Numbered from the stretch's first letter, positions 16,827 to 25,777 are shown. The stretch is 64,000 bases of DNA from BRHc4a sp049325055 (GCA_049325055.1 JBMOPB010000031.1:11185-75184), one strand, 5' to 3'. Numbers and translations are program-made. The notes: generated from the letters alone by a model not told the origin.

Positions 16827-18344
16827 TTAAGTCCTTGATATGGTCCCATCCCAGGTACTTATCTTGGTAACCTTCATGTCCTCCTCGCTGAACCACCTGG
16901 AGGTTACACATTTGGCCTCTGTGTAGAAGGCCACCCCGTCCCTGCCCATCACGTGCAGGTCCCCGAAGAAGGAGTTCTTGTGCCCTGAGAAGGGGAAGTA
17001 GGAAACCGGTACCGGTATGCCCACGTTTATCCCTACCATCCCGCCGTGTGTCCGGCGGGCGAACTCCCGGGCGTAGTAGCCATTCTGGGTAAATATGCAG
17101 GAACCGTTGGCAAACTCGCTGGCGTTCATTATGGCCAGCCCATCCTCGAAGTCCTTCACCCTCTTAATGCAGGCCACCGGGCCGAATATCTCCTTATCAC
17201 CCACGCTCATTCCCGGCTTTACGTGGTCCAGTATTGTCGGGCCGATGAAGTAGCCCCCCTCGAACCCCGGCACCACTAAGTCCCGGCCGTCCAGAACTAT
17301 CTGGGCCCCCTCTTCGATACCTTTATTGATCCAGTCTATGACCGATTTTTTATGTTCCGCCGAAACCACCGGCCCCAGTTCGGTTTCGGGGTGGTAAGCG
17401 CAGCCAACCTTCCTCTGGCTGGCGAACTTGACGAAGTAGGAGAGGAACTCGTCGGCCACCGACTCCTCCACGCACAGCACAGGCAACGCCATACAGCGCA
17501 TCCCGGCACACCCAAGGCTAGAGTTGATTATCCCCAGGGCGGCCCTCTCCAGGGCGGCGTCCTTTAAAACCAGCCCGTGGTTCTTGGCCTCGCATAGGGC
17601 CTGCACCCGCTTGCCGTGGGCCGCCGCTATTGAGTATATGTGCCTTCCCACCGAGGTGGAACCCACGTACGATATTCCCTTTATGTCGGGGTGTTTGAGC
17701 AGCAGTTCGGCCTCGCTGCGGCTACAGGTGACCAGGTTGACTACTCCCGGGGGCAGCCCGGCCTCGATCAGCAGTTCCAGCATTCGCGTGGCGGTCTGGG
17801 GCACTAGGCTGGCAGCCTTGAGCACGAAGGTGTTTCCGGTGGTAATGCACAGGGGCAGCATCCAGCCAAAGGGTATCATGGCCGGGAAGTTAAAGGGGAC
17901 TATTCCGGCGAAAACCCCTATGGGCTCCCGGTACATGACGGTGTCGTGGCCGGTAGAGACGTTCATCAGGGAGTCCCCTTGCATTAGCACAGGGGCGGCG
18001 CAGGCCAGTTCCACCACCTCTATGGCCTTGAGCACATCCCCTCTAGCCTCCTCCAGGTTTTTACCCAGTTCCATGGAGACCATCAGGGTCAGCTCGTCCA
18101 GGTGGGCGTCCAGTATGGCCCTGAATTTAAACATCAATTCCGTCCTTTTCTGCACGGGGGTCTGGGACCAAGCCGGGAAGGCCTTTTTAGCGGCCTCTAC
18201 CGCTGAATTGACCTCCTCTACGGTGCAGCAGGGAGCCTCGGCCATCAATTCACCAGTGCTGGAGTTGGTCACCGGCATGTATTTGCCGGTGGTGGATTCC
18301 TTCCACTCGTTGTTTACGCAGTACCTCAGTCTTCTGACAACCAT
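16827..18344 (-). CDS. mmsA: methylmalonate-semialdehyde dehydrogenase (CoA-acylating)
   Basis: Oxidises methylmalonate or malonate semialdehyde with NAD+ and CoA to propionyl-CoA or acetyl-CoA plus CO2. 505 residues, normal. Seen: PFNFPAMIPFGWMLPLCITTGNTFVLKAA (NAD-binding region, in pieces), and the nucleophile region SLGCAGMRCMA with catalytic Cys in GMRCMA. The usual MMSDH KNHG segment (EAKNHGLVL) replaces the general-base Glu, as in CoA-acylating members. Start ATG 18344 follows GAAAGGGGAA; a GTG 18 bases upstream is less likely. A sigma-54 type promoter lies ~85 bases upstream, and the matching activator gene is directly upstream. Confidence 0.93.
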   Translation of the reverse strand: MVVRRLRYCVNNEWKESTTGKYMPVTNSSTGELMAEAPCCTVEEVNSAVEAAKKAFPAWSQTPVQKRTELMFKFRAILDAHLDELTLMVSMELGKNLEEARGDVLKAIEVVELACAAPVLMQGDSLMNVSTGHDTVMYREPIGVFAGIVPFNFPAMIPFGWMLPLCITTGNTFVLKAASLVPQTATRMLELLIEAGLPPGVVNLVTCSRSEAELLLKHPDIKGISYVGSTSVGRHIYSIAAAHGKRVQALCEAKNHGLVLKDAALERAALGIINSSLGCAGMRCMALPVLCVEESVADEFLSYFVKFASQRKVGCAYHPETELGPVVSAEHKKSVIDWINKGIEEGAQIVLDGRDLVVPGFEGGYFIGPTILDHVKPGMSVGDKEIFGPVACIKRVKDFEDGLAIMNASEFANGSCIFTQNGYYAREFARRTHGGMVGINVGIPVPVSYFPFSGHKNSFFGDLHVMGRDGVAFYTEAKCVTSRWFSEEDMKVTKISTWDGTISRT

Positions 18345-18429
18345 CTTATTTCCCCTTTCCACATACTTTTAAAGTTTTTGATTATTTAACTTATTATTAA
18401 AACCTTACTCAATTCTAAATATTAATACA

Positions 18430-18446
18430 CGCAAAATATGTACCAC
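18430..18446 (-). promoter_or_regulatory. sigma-54 (-24/-12) promoter of mmsA
   Basis: On the minus strand TGGTAC-N5-TTGCG matches the consensus TGGCAC-N5-TTGC(A/T) with correct spacing and the invariant GG and GC. It lies ~85 bases upstream of the mmsA start codon. A dedicated sigma-54 activator gene lies just upstream, which strongly supports the call. Confidence 0.8.
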
Positions 18447-18480
18447 CGTTAACACCTGAATTGGAACAGCCCAACAACAA

Positions 18481-18512
18481 AGGGGTGTCGAAATATCCGA
18501 CACCCCTTTAAT
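18481..18512. promoter_or_regulatory. GTGTCG/CGACAC palindrome: activator binding site and/or terminator
   Basis: Perfect inverted repeat AAGGGGTGTCG/CGACACCCCTT with a 9-base spacer. It is ~75 bases upstream of the expected mmsA transcription start and directly downstream of the activator gene. The core TCCGACACC recurs at 18562-18570 and as TCCAACAC at 18581-18588. Such recurrence suits an enhancer (upstream activating sequence); the stem could also terminate the activator mRNA, although the following T-tract is weak. Confidence 0.6.
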
Positions 18513-18593
18513 AAGAATATTTTTTTCAACGATCTTTGGGTTAATGAGATTTGTTTGGTTTTCCGACACCTGTCTCTTTTTCCAACACGAGGC

Positions 18594-19952
18594 CTAGCGG
18601 TAAAGCCCATATTTTTTTAACTTGTCATAAAGAGTAGATCGGTTTATCCCAAGGATCTGAGCAGCCTGCTTTTTATTGCCATTGGTCAAGCTCAGGGCAG
18701 AAACCAGTTTTTCTCTTTCAATATCAGCGGTAAATGTTTTTAACGGTTTTGTAATATAGTCACTGGAGCCGTGTTGGACCAATATATTTTGAGGAATATC
18801 ATTTGTCGTCAGGGTATCTCCTTCCGACAGGCTAATCATTTTTTCAAGCGTGTTATACAGTTCCCTGACATTCCCGGGCCAGTTGTATGATTGTAAAATG
18901 GAAAGCGTCTCAGCCTCCACTCTTTTAAGCGGCAGTTTATTCTCGGCAGCTATCATTTTTAGGAAATGTTCCACCAGCAAGGGAATGTCCTCTTTTCTTT
19001 CACGAAGGGGGCGTATGTAAACGGAAACCACGTTAATCCTGAAGTATAGGTCTTCCCTGAATTGCCCCCTGGTGATCATTTCTTCAAGGTTTTTATTGGT
19101 GGCTGCAATTATTCTTACATCAAGTTTTATGGGCTTTATACCGCCTACCCTTTCGATCTCTTTTTCCTGAAGGGCCCTGAGGGTTTTAGCCTGCATGGAC
19201 AGAGGCATGTCGCCAATTTCATCCAGGAATATGGTACCTCCATTGGCCAATTCCAGTTTACCAATCTTTCCGGACCTTCTAGCGTCCGTAAAAGCTCCTC
19301 CTTCGTAGCCAAACAATTCGGCTTCCAACAGGTTTTCGGGAATGGCCGCACAATTAAGCCTGACAAAAGGACCGGATGATCTCGGGCTTATTTTTTGAAT
19401 GGCATGGGCAAGCAATTCTTTGCCTACACCGCTTTCACCTCTGATCAATATAGTTACATTGGTGCAGGCTACTTTTTCGATAACCTTTTTTAACTTTAAC
19501 ATCTCGGAGTTACAGGTTATAAAATCATCTAGGCTGTATTTAGTATTGGCAAGCTGGTTTTCAATGTAGTTGAACTTTATTTCGTATTTATAGGCAATAT
19601 TGTCTATTTCCGCTTTGTCCTTAAACAAAACTTTACATACACCGGCCACTATTTTTCCATCACTATATATTGGTATTCTCTGAACTATTACGTTTTTTCC
19701 ATTTATAAACTGGACTTCCCCTATTTCCGGAATACCTGTCCTTAAAACAATGGGCATTCTTGTAGTTTCGATTACCTCTGATATATGCCTTCCGATTATT
19801 TCCTCCTTTTTCATGCCTAGCAAATCTTCATAAGCCTTGTTTATAAACACTATGATACCGTTTTCATCAACTATCAACGTACCTTCAACAGCAGTTTCCA
19901 TTACGCTCTCAAGCACCACTTTAAGGTCAAGCATACTGAGCGTACACCCCAT
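18594..19952 (-). CDS. PAS-domain sigma-54-dependent transcriptional activator
   Basis: 452 residues. PAS sensor domain ~10-110 (VDENGIIVFINKAYEDLLGMKKEEIIG); AAA+ domain ~145-375 with Walker A GESGVGKE, Walker B GGTIFLDEIGDM, sensor motifs and NWPGNVREL; C-terminal Fis-type helix-turn-helix (~410-450; KKQAAQILGINRSTLYDKLKK). The sigma-54 contact loop reads GAFTDA, not GAFTGA. It should activate the adjacent mmsA promoter, sensing an unknown small molecule through PAS. Start ATG 19952 has a weak site; ATG 19934 follows GGGGTG and may be the true start. Confidence 0.92.
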   Translation of the reverse strand: MGCTLSMLDLKVVLESVMETAVEGTLIVDENGIIVFINKAYEDLLGMKKEEIIGRHISEVIETTRMPIVLRTGIPEIGEVQFINGKNVIVQRIPIYSDGKIVAGVCKVLFKDKAEIDNIAYKYEIKFNYIENQLANTKYSLDDFITCNSEMLKLKKVIEKVACTNVTILIRGESGVGKELLAHAIQKISPRSSGPFVRLNCAAIPENLLEAELFGYEGGAFTDARRSGKIGKLELANGGTIFLDEIGDMPLSMQAKTLRALQEKEIERVGGIKPIKLDVRIIAATNKNLEEMITRGQFREDLYFRINVVSVYIRPLRERKEDIPLLVEHFLKMIAAENKLPLKRVEAETLSILQSYNWPGNVRELYNTLEKMISLSEGDTLTTNDIPQNILVQHGSSDYITKPLKTFTADIEREKLVSALSLTNGNKKQAAQILGINRSTLYDKLKKYGLYR

Positions 19953-20162
19953 TCAAAATAAATTAAAAAATAACGAAAATTATAAATCTATATATAATTT
20001 ACCAGAAAACATAACCTAAGACAAATTACATATTGGCCAATCTAAAGTGCTTGGCGGGCACTGCCTGTCCAGCGGGCCCCCGCTTCTCCTCAATTCCCCG
20101 GGAAAATACAGCATAGCCACCCCATATTGACATAAAATCATTTTACAGAACCCGCAGCCCAT

Positions 20163-20190
20163 AAAAAAATACCCCACCGGACGGCGGGGT
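20163..20190 (-). terminator. minus-strand intrinsic terminator
   Basis: Stem CCCCaCCG/CGGcGGGG, with TATTTTTTTAT following on the minus strand. Confidence 0.7.
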
Positions 20191-20276
20191 TTTAAAAGAG
20201 ATTTAGGAGGCTGGTTTACTGCCTGATGCAGCATTATTATTTTAACCCCGCGCAAAACTTTTTATCCTTTTCTAAC

Positions 20277-20303
20277 AAAAATCCCGCCCTTCTCAAGGGC
20301 GGG
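20277..20303 (-). terminator. minus-strand intrinsic terminator
   Basis: Perfect 9-bp stem CCCGCCCTT/AAGGGCGGG with a 3-base loop, followed on the minus strand by ATTTTTG. Confidence 0.75.
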
Positions 20304-20548
20304 CAGAAAAGGAAAGAGTGAATTAATCCCGATTATTCATATTATTCCCACCGCTTTAGCCTCATAAACATTACCATCTCTCACTTGCATAATTTTTTTA
20401 ATATTCCGCCTTTACCTTAAAATAACAAAAATCAATAATAATTAACGTCACAACATGTATTCCTCAAGTTATTTCAATGATTAGAAGGATTTTGTGATTA
20501 TGACGGCAAATTAATTAAATTTATATTTTTAATTGTGTAATAAGGTGA

Positions 20549-21895
20549 ATGGAAATGATAGACTACCTGATCTGCGGTGGAGATCTGATAACATCCAGCG
20601 GTACGGTGCCCAACACCGGGCTCCTGGTAACCAGGGGGAAACTGGCGGTTCCGGGAGCACTGAGGCCCGAAAATCTCTATGCGGGACTCTCTTGCTCTAT
20701 TGGCCGGCCCCGTCCGGGAATACCGCCTGCTATGGCAGCAGCAAAACAGCTGAATGAACAGAAGTGCTGCTGCAATGAACCCTGTAACCAGGAATGTGTA
20801 AAGATAGACGCAGAGGGAATGTATATCGCCCCCGGTTTTATCGACATGCACGTGCACGGCGGAAACGGCTACGACGTCCTTGACGGATCCTCCAAATCCA
20901 TAAGGGAAATAGCCGCCTTCCACGTTAAAGGGGGAACCACCTCTTTTCTGGCCACTGTGGCTCCGGCCCCGGTAAATAAACTGGTAAAAGTGTTATCCAT
21001 AATAAACGCCCTTACCCTGAGAAATACCGAAGGCGCCCAACTTCTGGGCGCCCATATGGAAGGCCCCTACCTCAACCCGAACCGCGCGGGCGCCATCAAC
21101 CCGTCCAATCTGAAGGACCCTGATACAAAAGAAATGTCGGAGTTTATTTCTCTTTGCGAAGGATCGTTAAAAATGATCACCGTGGCACCGGAATTACCGG
21201 GCTGTAAAGCTATGATAAAGATGCTGGTTCAGGAAGGAATAGTGGTGGCGGCAGGGCATTCCGAAGCCACGTATGAAATTGCCATGTCTTCTTTCAACGC
21301 CGGCGTAAAACACGCCGTACACCTGTTCAACGCCTCAGCCCCGCTGCATCACAGAGAACCCGGACTGGTGGGGGCAGTGCTGGCAAGCAGGGAAATAAAC
21401 GCTGAAATCATCGCCGACGGGCACCACCTGCACCCTTCCATGCTCAAGCTGCTGCGTTCCGTTAAAGGAAACAGGGGGCTGACCCTGGCCACCGACGCAA
21501 TCTGCGCAGCCGGGATGCCGGACGGGGAGTATACTTTCAACGGCCGCAAAGTATCCATGACAGGCAAAAAAATAACCCTGCCCAACGGCTCAATGGCAGG
21601 AAGCTCACTTACCATGATAGATGCTGTAAAGAACATGGTAAAGCTGGCTGAAGTGCCCCTTCATGAAGCCATCCGCATGGCCAGCCTGAACCCGGCCCGG
21701 CTTCTGGGTAAAGAAAGCTCCAAGGGGGCCCTGGCTCCAGGGATGGATGCCGATATCGTGCTGCTGGATAAAGATCTTAATGTCAAGCTGACCATGGTAA
21801 ATGGTGAAGTGGTTTACAACCGGCTTGCCCCCCTGCAGAGCAAAGAAGGAGTAAAGGTAAACTCCAGGCAGGCGTTAATGGTTAGTATTCCATGA
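20549..21895 (+). CDS. nagA: N-acetylglucosamine-6-phosphate deacetylase with Cys-rich insertion
   Basis: Removes acetate from GlcNAc-6-phosphate in amino-sugar recycling. The amidohydrolase barrel shows FIDMHVHGG, HMEGPYLN with the metal-binding Glu, VAAGHSEAT, AVHLFNA, ADGHHLHP and the catalytic Asp in LATDAICAAG. At 448 residues it is ~60 longer than usual. The extra length lies before the first His motif, in a segment (~40-90) containing KCCCNEPCNQEC, which is not part of the normal small beta domain. Start ATG 20549 follows AAGGTG. No nagB or transport genes adjoin. Confidence 0.92.
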   Translation: MEMIDYLICGGDLITSSGTVPNTGLLVTRGKLAVPGALRPENLYAGLSCSIGRPRPGIPPAMAAAKQLNEQKCCCNEPCNQECVKIDAEGMYIAPGFIDMHVHGGNGYDVLDGSSKSIREIAAFHVKGGTTSFLATVAPAPVNKLVKVLSIINALTLRNTEGAQLLGAHMEGPYLNPNRAGAINPSNLKDPDTKEMSEFISLCEGSLKMITVAPELPGCKAMIKMLVQEGIVVAAGHSEATYEIAMSSFNAGVKHAVHLFNASAPLHHREPGLVGAVLASREINAEIIADGHHLHPSMLKLLRSVKGNRGLTLATDAICAAGMPDGEYTFNGRKVSMTGKKITLPNGSMAGSSLTMIDAVKNMVKLAEVPLHEAIRMASLNPARLLGKESSKGALAPGMDADIVLLDKDLNVKLTMVNGEVVYNRLAPLQSKEGVKVNSRQALMVSIP

Positions 21896-22001
21896 AAAGC
21901 TATCCCGTCGGAATCCAAGAGTCAGAATCAGAATACAATCGCATTCATAGAGGGCTGAGAAGTCATAAGGCCGGCTGCCTTCCCGGAGGCTGGCTACCCG
22001 C

Positions 22002-22754
22002 TTATCGGCCGGAACCTATCAGCCGGTTCAGCATAACTTGGTTTGCCGAGTTTTCAAGGCTGTCGTCCAAGGGCTCCAGCCGAGCTTCGCCGTATTTTCG
22101 TTTCAGCGCGCTGGATATAAGATAATCAGTAACAAAGGGATTCTTGGGAAGAAAGGGTCCGTGCAGGTACGTGCAGATCACGTTTTTGTACCGGGCCCCT
22201 TCCATTTTGTCGTCACCGTTGTTTCCATGTCCGGCCAGCACCCTGCCCAGAGGTTCCAGATTACCAAGGCGGGTACGGCCGGAATGGTTTTCAAAGCCGG
22301 TAACCATTTTTCTTATTCCCCCCAGATCAACTTCCAGTGCAACATTGCCTATGAGCCTGGTCTGCCCTCCTTCGGTATGGAGGTCCAGTATTCCGAGGCC
22401 CGGTATTACTTCTCCGGTAAGGGTTTTATAATATTTTCCCAAAAGCTGGTAGCCGCCGCAGATTGCCAGAACCACCAGCCCGTCCTCAATGGCCTTCTGC
22501 AATTGGCCCGACCTTTGCATAAGGTCCGCGGCCATCAGGTTCTGCTCCCTGTCCGACCCTCCGCCGAGAAAGACAAAATCCATCTGGCTGTAGCTAACCT
22601 TATCTCCTATATTCACCTGAAACAATTCCACATCAATGTTCCGCCACTGGCACCGCCTGCTGAAAGCCATTATATTTCCCCTGTCACCATACAGGTTCAA
22701 AAGGTCAGGATACATGTGGCAGACGTTTAGCTTGAGTTTGATCCCTTTGGGCAT
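22002..22754 (-). CDS. gatD: lipid II isoglutaminyl synthase, glutaminase subunit
   Basis: Class I glutamine amidotransferase (CobB/CobQ-like) that releases ammonia for MurT, converting D-Glu to D-isoGln in lipid II stem peptides. 250 residues. Nucleophile elbow LAICGGYQLLG with catalytic Cys; FLGGGSDREQ forms the oxyanion region; the catalytic His lies in TYLHGPFL. It starts at ATG 22754 inside the 3' end of murT (50-base overlap), the usual translationally coupled murT-gatD pair. Confidence 0.93.
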   Translation of the reverse strand: MPKGIKLKLNVCHMYPDLLNLYGDRGNIMAFSRRCQWRNIDVELFQVNIGDKVSYSQMDFVFLGGGSDREQNLMAADLMQRSGQLQKAIEDGLVVLAICGGYQLLGKYYKTLTGEVIPGLGILDLHTEGGQTRLIGNVALEVDLGGIRKMVTGFENHSGRTRLGNLEPLGRVLAGHGNNGDDKMEGARYKNVICTYLHGPFLPKNPFVTDYLISSALKRKYGEARLEPLDDSLENSANQVMLNRLIGSGR

Positions 22755-24117
22755 TTTCGCTTAATATCCTTTCCACGGGCCACAGGGCGGTATAGGTGGC
22801 CAGGATGTATGCCTTTCCTGCAGCGCCGCCCAGCGTCCTCTGTACAGCCTCCTTAAAACTCCCCACTACCGCCAGTTTTGATGCCGGCAGGCCGGCGTAC
22901 TTCAATCTCAGGGCCATTTCTTCGGCCCTCTGTCCAGAACATACAAATTCTCTGAATCTATCCTGGTGATCGGCCAGTGTTTCAAAGTCCACATCCCACA
23001 GCCAGGATATATCCCTTCCGTCGGCATCATTATCGTTTATAGCTATCATAACGTCCATGGGCATATCCGCCATTTTGACCAGCGCCCCCAGTCCCTCGTT
23101 GAAACCTGTGGGGTTTTTGACCAGGTGCAAAAAGACAGGTTTTTGCCTGTAGCTGAACTTCTCCATCCTGCCGGTGGCAGGCCTGTATTCCAGCAGCAGC
23201 CCTGCTGTCCTCTGCGGGTCCACCCCCAGGAGAAGGGCTGCGGAGTAAGCCGCCAACGCATTGTAGAGGTTGTACATACCGTACACAGGGATGCTTAAGG
23301 GTATCACCGACCCCTGCCTGAACCTCACCTTGCAGGAAGTAACTGTTCCTTCGGCCCTGGGAGCAGTTCCCTCCACATCCGGATCAGGGCGGATAAAGCC
23401 GCAGCCGGGGCATCTGTAGGATCCCAGCTGGCTGTACTGATAATAGCGGTACGCCAGTTCACGGCCGCAAAAGGGGCAGAATTTGGCTTCCCTTGCTGCC
23501 GACCCATGCAGGGCGACGCCCTCATGTTCGGAAACGCCGTAAAAAATTGACTGAAGGCCTGTGCTCCTGCTCAATTGCGCAACAAGTGGATCATCTGCGT
23601 TCAAAACTAACCTGGTGCCTTGCATATCTTTTAGCGAGTCGCGGACCAGGGATACGGTTTTGTCAAGCTCTCCGTACCTGTCCAACTGGTCCCTGAAAAA
23701 ATTGGTAATGACCACGTATTGCGGCATTACACGGGCAGCCACCGAAGGAAAAGCTGCCTCGTCAACCTCAAGGCAGGCATAATCCAACTGCTGCCTGACC
23801 AGTACACCCATTTCTCTGGCAAAGGCCGAGGCCACTCCTGTCATCAGGTTGGCCCCTTCCCTGTTTACCAGCACCTTAAACCCGCTGCCTTCAAGAATCT
23901 TGGCAATCATGTTGTTTGTGGTGGTTTTGCCGTTGGTGCCTGTTACCATTACAACGCCCAGTTTTACGCGGGATCTGAGATCCTCTATTAAACGCGGGTA
24001 GATTTTAAGGGCAACACTGCCCGGCAGTGACGACCCCCTGCCCTTTCCCATAAGCTTAATCATGAATGTTGCCAGCTTTGCTGCGAAAAGGGCCAGAAAC
24101 AATCTGGCTTTATTCAA
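22705..24117 (-). CDS. murT: lipid II isoglutaminyl synthase, Mur ligase-like subunit
   Basis: ATP-dependent Mur-ligase family subunit that activates the D-Glu carboxyl of lipid II. 470 residues from TTG 24117, which follows TAGGAGGTTTATT. Seen: ATP loop VTGTNGKTTTNNMIAKI, the central domain with the MurT-specific zinc ribbon (FCPFCGREL ... YRCPGCGF), and the C-terminal DUF1727-like domain (NPTGFNEGLGALV, AINDNDADGRDISWLWDVDFE). Together with gatD this forms a two-gene operon. Confidence 0.95.
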   Translation of the reverse strand: MNKARLFLALFAAKLATFMIKLMGKGRGSSLPGSVALKIYPRLIEDLRSRVKLGVVMVTGTNGKTTTNNMIAKILEGSGFKVLVNREGANLMTGVASAFAREMGVLVRQQLDYACLEVDEAAFPSVAARVMPQYVVITNFFRDQLDRYGELDKTVSLVRDSLKDMQGTRLVLNADDPLVAQLSRSTGLQSIFYGVSEHEGVALHGSAAREAKFCPFCGRELAYRYYQYSQLGSYRCPGCGFIRPDPDVEGTAPRAEGTVTSCKVRFRQGSVIPLSIPVYGMYNLYNALAAYSAALLLGVDPQRTAGLLLEYRPATGRMEKFSYRQKPVFLHLVKNPTGFNEGLGALVKMADMPMDVMIAINDNDADGRDISWLWDVDFETLADHQDRFREFVCSGQRAEEMALRLKYAGLPASKLAVVGSFKEAVQRTLGGAAGKAYILATYTALWPVERILSENAQRDQTQAKRLPHVS

Positions 24118-24207
24118 AATAAACCTCCTACATGCTGGATTCTCCAATTCTGTCTTCTGTATTCAATTATATTATATCCATAAAGTGCCCGGCATGATCC
24201 GCGGCCT

Positions 24208-25752
24208 TTACCTTACTCCAGCCACCACAAAGGTGGAGGTGAAGACAGTTTGGTGGTACTGTCCCTCCCGCTTCAGAGTTTCATCGGCATGTGTGCAGGC
24301 AAACAGCCAATGACCCTTTCCGGAAAATGTAAACAACACCCTCCCGTCACCGCCGGCGGTACCCCGCCAGGGAAACTGCTCCCCGTCATAAAGGTGATAT
24401 GTGGCCGCCAATTGGGCTCCGGGAAGTGGTTTTCCGTTATACATTACCATAATGGAAATGGTGTCCCCCAGGCGGTATTCACTGTTGTATTCTTCGCAAA
24501 ACAGGTCAAGTCCTTCATTACCCAGATTTTTTACAGGGCCATGTACGTGGTGTCCCACCGGAACGGGAAGTCTGGCCCTTTGAATATGCCTGACACCTGA
24601 ATAAATCCCGGCCTCGTTTTCCAGTACCAGGTCGTATATACCCTCTTTTCCGGCAAAAAAGGCAACCTTGTAAAAATCCTCACCGGTTCCGGCTATGTCG
24701 GCATCCAGAACACTCCCGTCCGGCGCCAGGGCATAGGCCTGCCATCCATTTGCCACTGCGCCTTCCTCCCTCTTCATAATGGGTCCCCAGATGGCCCTGG
24801 CCTGCACAATGCCTGAATGATAGTGCAGATGTTCCGGTTCCAGCCAAATTGTATATCCTTCCGCTGCACCCGCAGTATCTTTACACATAACTGTCAGTCC
24901 CTTCTCAAGTTTACTGAGTTCCGCCTGCCCCTCCACAATACTGTTGATAATATCCGCCGCCTCGGATATGGTCAGTGGCAGCGGCCCGGAGCGAAACCGG
25001 GAAATCCTTTTAAAAAGACGGCTCACCACCGGAAGCCTCAGCCTTGCCTCTTCCACCAGCCTCTGGTTCCGCAGCAGCTCACGGCCACCCTGGGCCAGGG
25101 TGGCGCCGTCTTTTAAAATTATCACCCGGTCGGCCCACTCCACTGCAAAATCAACGTCATGTGTGGCAATGATTATTGTCTGCCCGTGATGGTGCATCCT
25201 GTTCAGTATATCCAGCAAGGTGTCCTTACCTTTGGGATCAAGGAAGGCCATGGGCTCGTCCAGCACTATTATTTCAGGCATCATCGCAAGGACCCCGGCG
25301 ATGGCAACCCTTTTTTTCTGGCCGTAGCTCAAATGGTAGGGAGGCTTTTGTTCAAAGCCCGTCATGCCTACCGCCTCCAGGGACTCCTTAACTCTCCGGG
25401 ACACTTCATCCCTGTCCAGCCCCATGTTTTTGGGACCGAAGGCCACGTCATCCCAAACCGTGGAAGAAAAAACCTGGTCGTCAGGGTCCTGAAAAACCAA
25501 TCCCACCCTTGAGCGCACCCATTTTTCCGATTTACTGTCCACTTCACGGCCCAATATACTGACCCGTCCCTTTTGAGGAAGGCTAATCCCGTTTAAATGC
25601 AGCAAAAGGGTTGATTTTCCCGCGCCATTGGGACCCAGGAGGGCCACCCTTTCCCCCTTTTCTACGTAAAGTGAAAGGCCCCGAAGGGCCTCGGTGCCGT
25701 CTCTATAAGTGTAAAATATGTTCTCAACCTCTATTACAGCCAATTCCCGCAA
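24208..25752 (-). CDS. CbiO/EcfA-type ABC ATPase fused to NikK-like (DUF4198) domain
   Basis: 514 residues. Residues ~1-250 are a complete ATPase of the cobalt/nickel ECF class: Walker A GPNGAGKST, Q-loop VFQDPDDQVFSSTVWDDVAFGP, signature LSYGQKKRVAIAG, Walker B IIVLDEPMAFLDP, and H-loop ATHDVDF. After a linker, residues ~290-514 match the soluble His-rich DUF4198/NikK-type domain (LEPEHLHYHSG, PVPVGHHVHGP, CEEYNSEYRLGD, ATYHLYDG, ACTHADETL). NikK is normally a separate, exported protein. TTG start at 25752 after GGGAGGTAGGGG, 25 bases after the cbiQ stop. Metal (Co or Ni) uptake is inferred. Confidence 0.85.
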   Translation of the reverse strand: MRELAVIEVENIFYTYRDGTEALRGLSLYVEKGERVALLGPNGAGKSTLLLHLNGISLPQKGRVSILGREVDSKSEKWVRSRVGLVFQDPDDQVFSSTVWDDVAFGPKNMGLDRDEVSRRVKESLEAVGMTGFEQKPPYHLSYGQKKRVAIAGVLAMMPEIIVLDEPMAFLDPKGKDTLLDILNRMHHHGQTIIIATHDVDFAVEWADRVIILKDGATLAQGGRELLRNQRLVEEARLRLPVVSRLFKRISRFRSGPLPLTISEAADIINSIVEGQAELSKLEKGLTVMCKDTAGAAEGYTIWLEPEHLHYHSGIVQARAIWGPIMKREEGAVANGWQAYALAPDGSVLDADIAGTGEDFYKVAFFAGKEGIYDLVLENEAGIYSGVRHIQRARLPVPVGHHVHGPVKNLGNEGLDLFCEEYNSEYRLGDTISIMVMYNGKPLPGAQLAATYHLYDGEQFPWRGTAGGDGRVLFTFSGKGHWLFACTHADETLKREGQYHQTVFTSTFVVAGVR

Positions 25753-25777
25753 CCCCTACCTCCCTAAAGGCGTTTTT

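Larger units (their letters stand above)
19953..20548. other. 596-bp intergenic region with two minus-strand terminators
   Basis: AT-rich, with no convincing protein gene. Two strong hairpins whose T-tracts lie on the minus strand (20163-20190 and 20277-20303) imply a leftward transcript from ~20310-20540, yet no annotated minus-strand gene lies there. A 17-codon minus-strand frame near 20340-20390 (MQVRDGNVYEAKAVGII) is possible but weak. The nagA promoter must lie in the right part. Confidence 0.5.

Noticed and set aside
17524..18372. 282-codon plus-strand open frame
   Set aside because: Antisense to mmsA; Ser/Thr-rich shadow without family motifs.
20016..20255. 79-codon minus-strand open frame
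   Set aside because: Reads through a strong terminator hairpin and lacks a ribosome binding site and homology.
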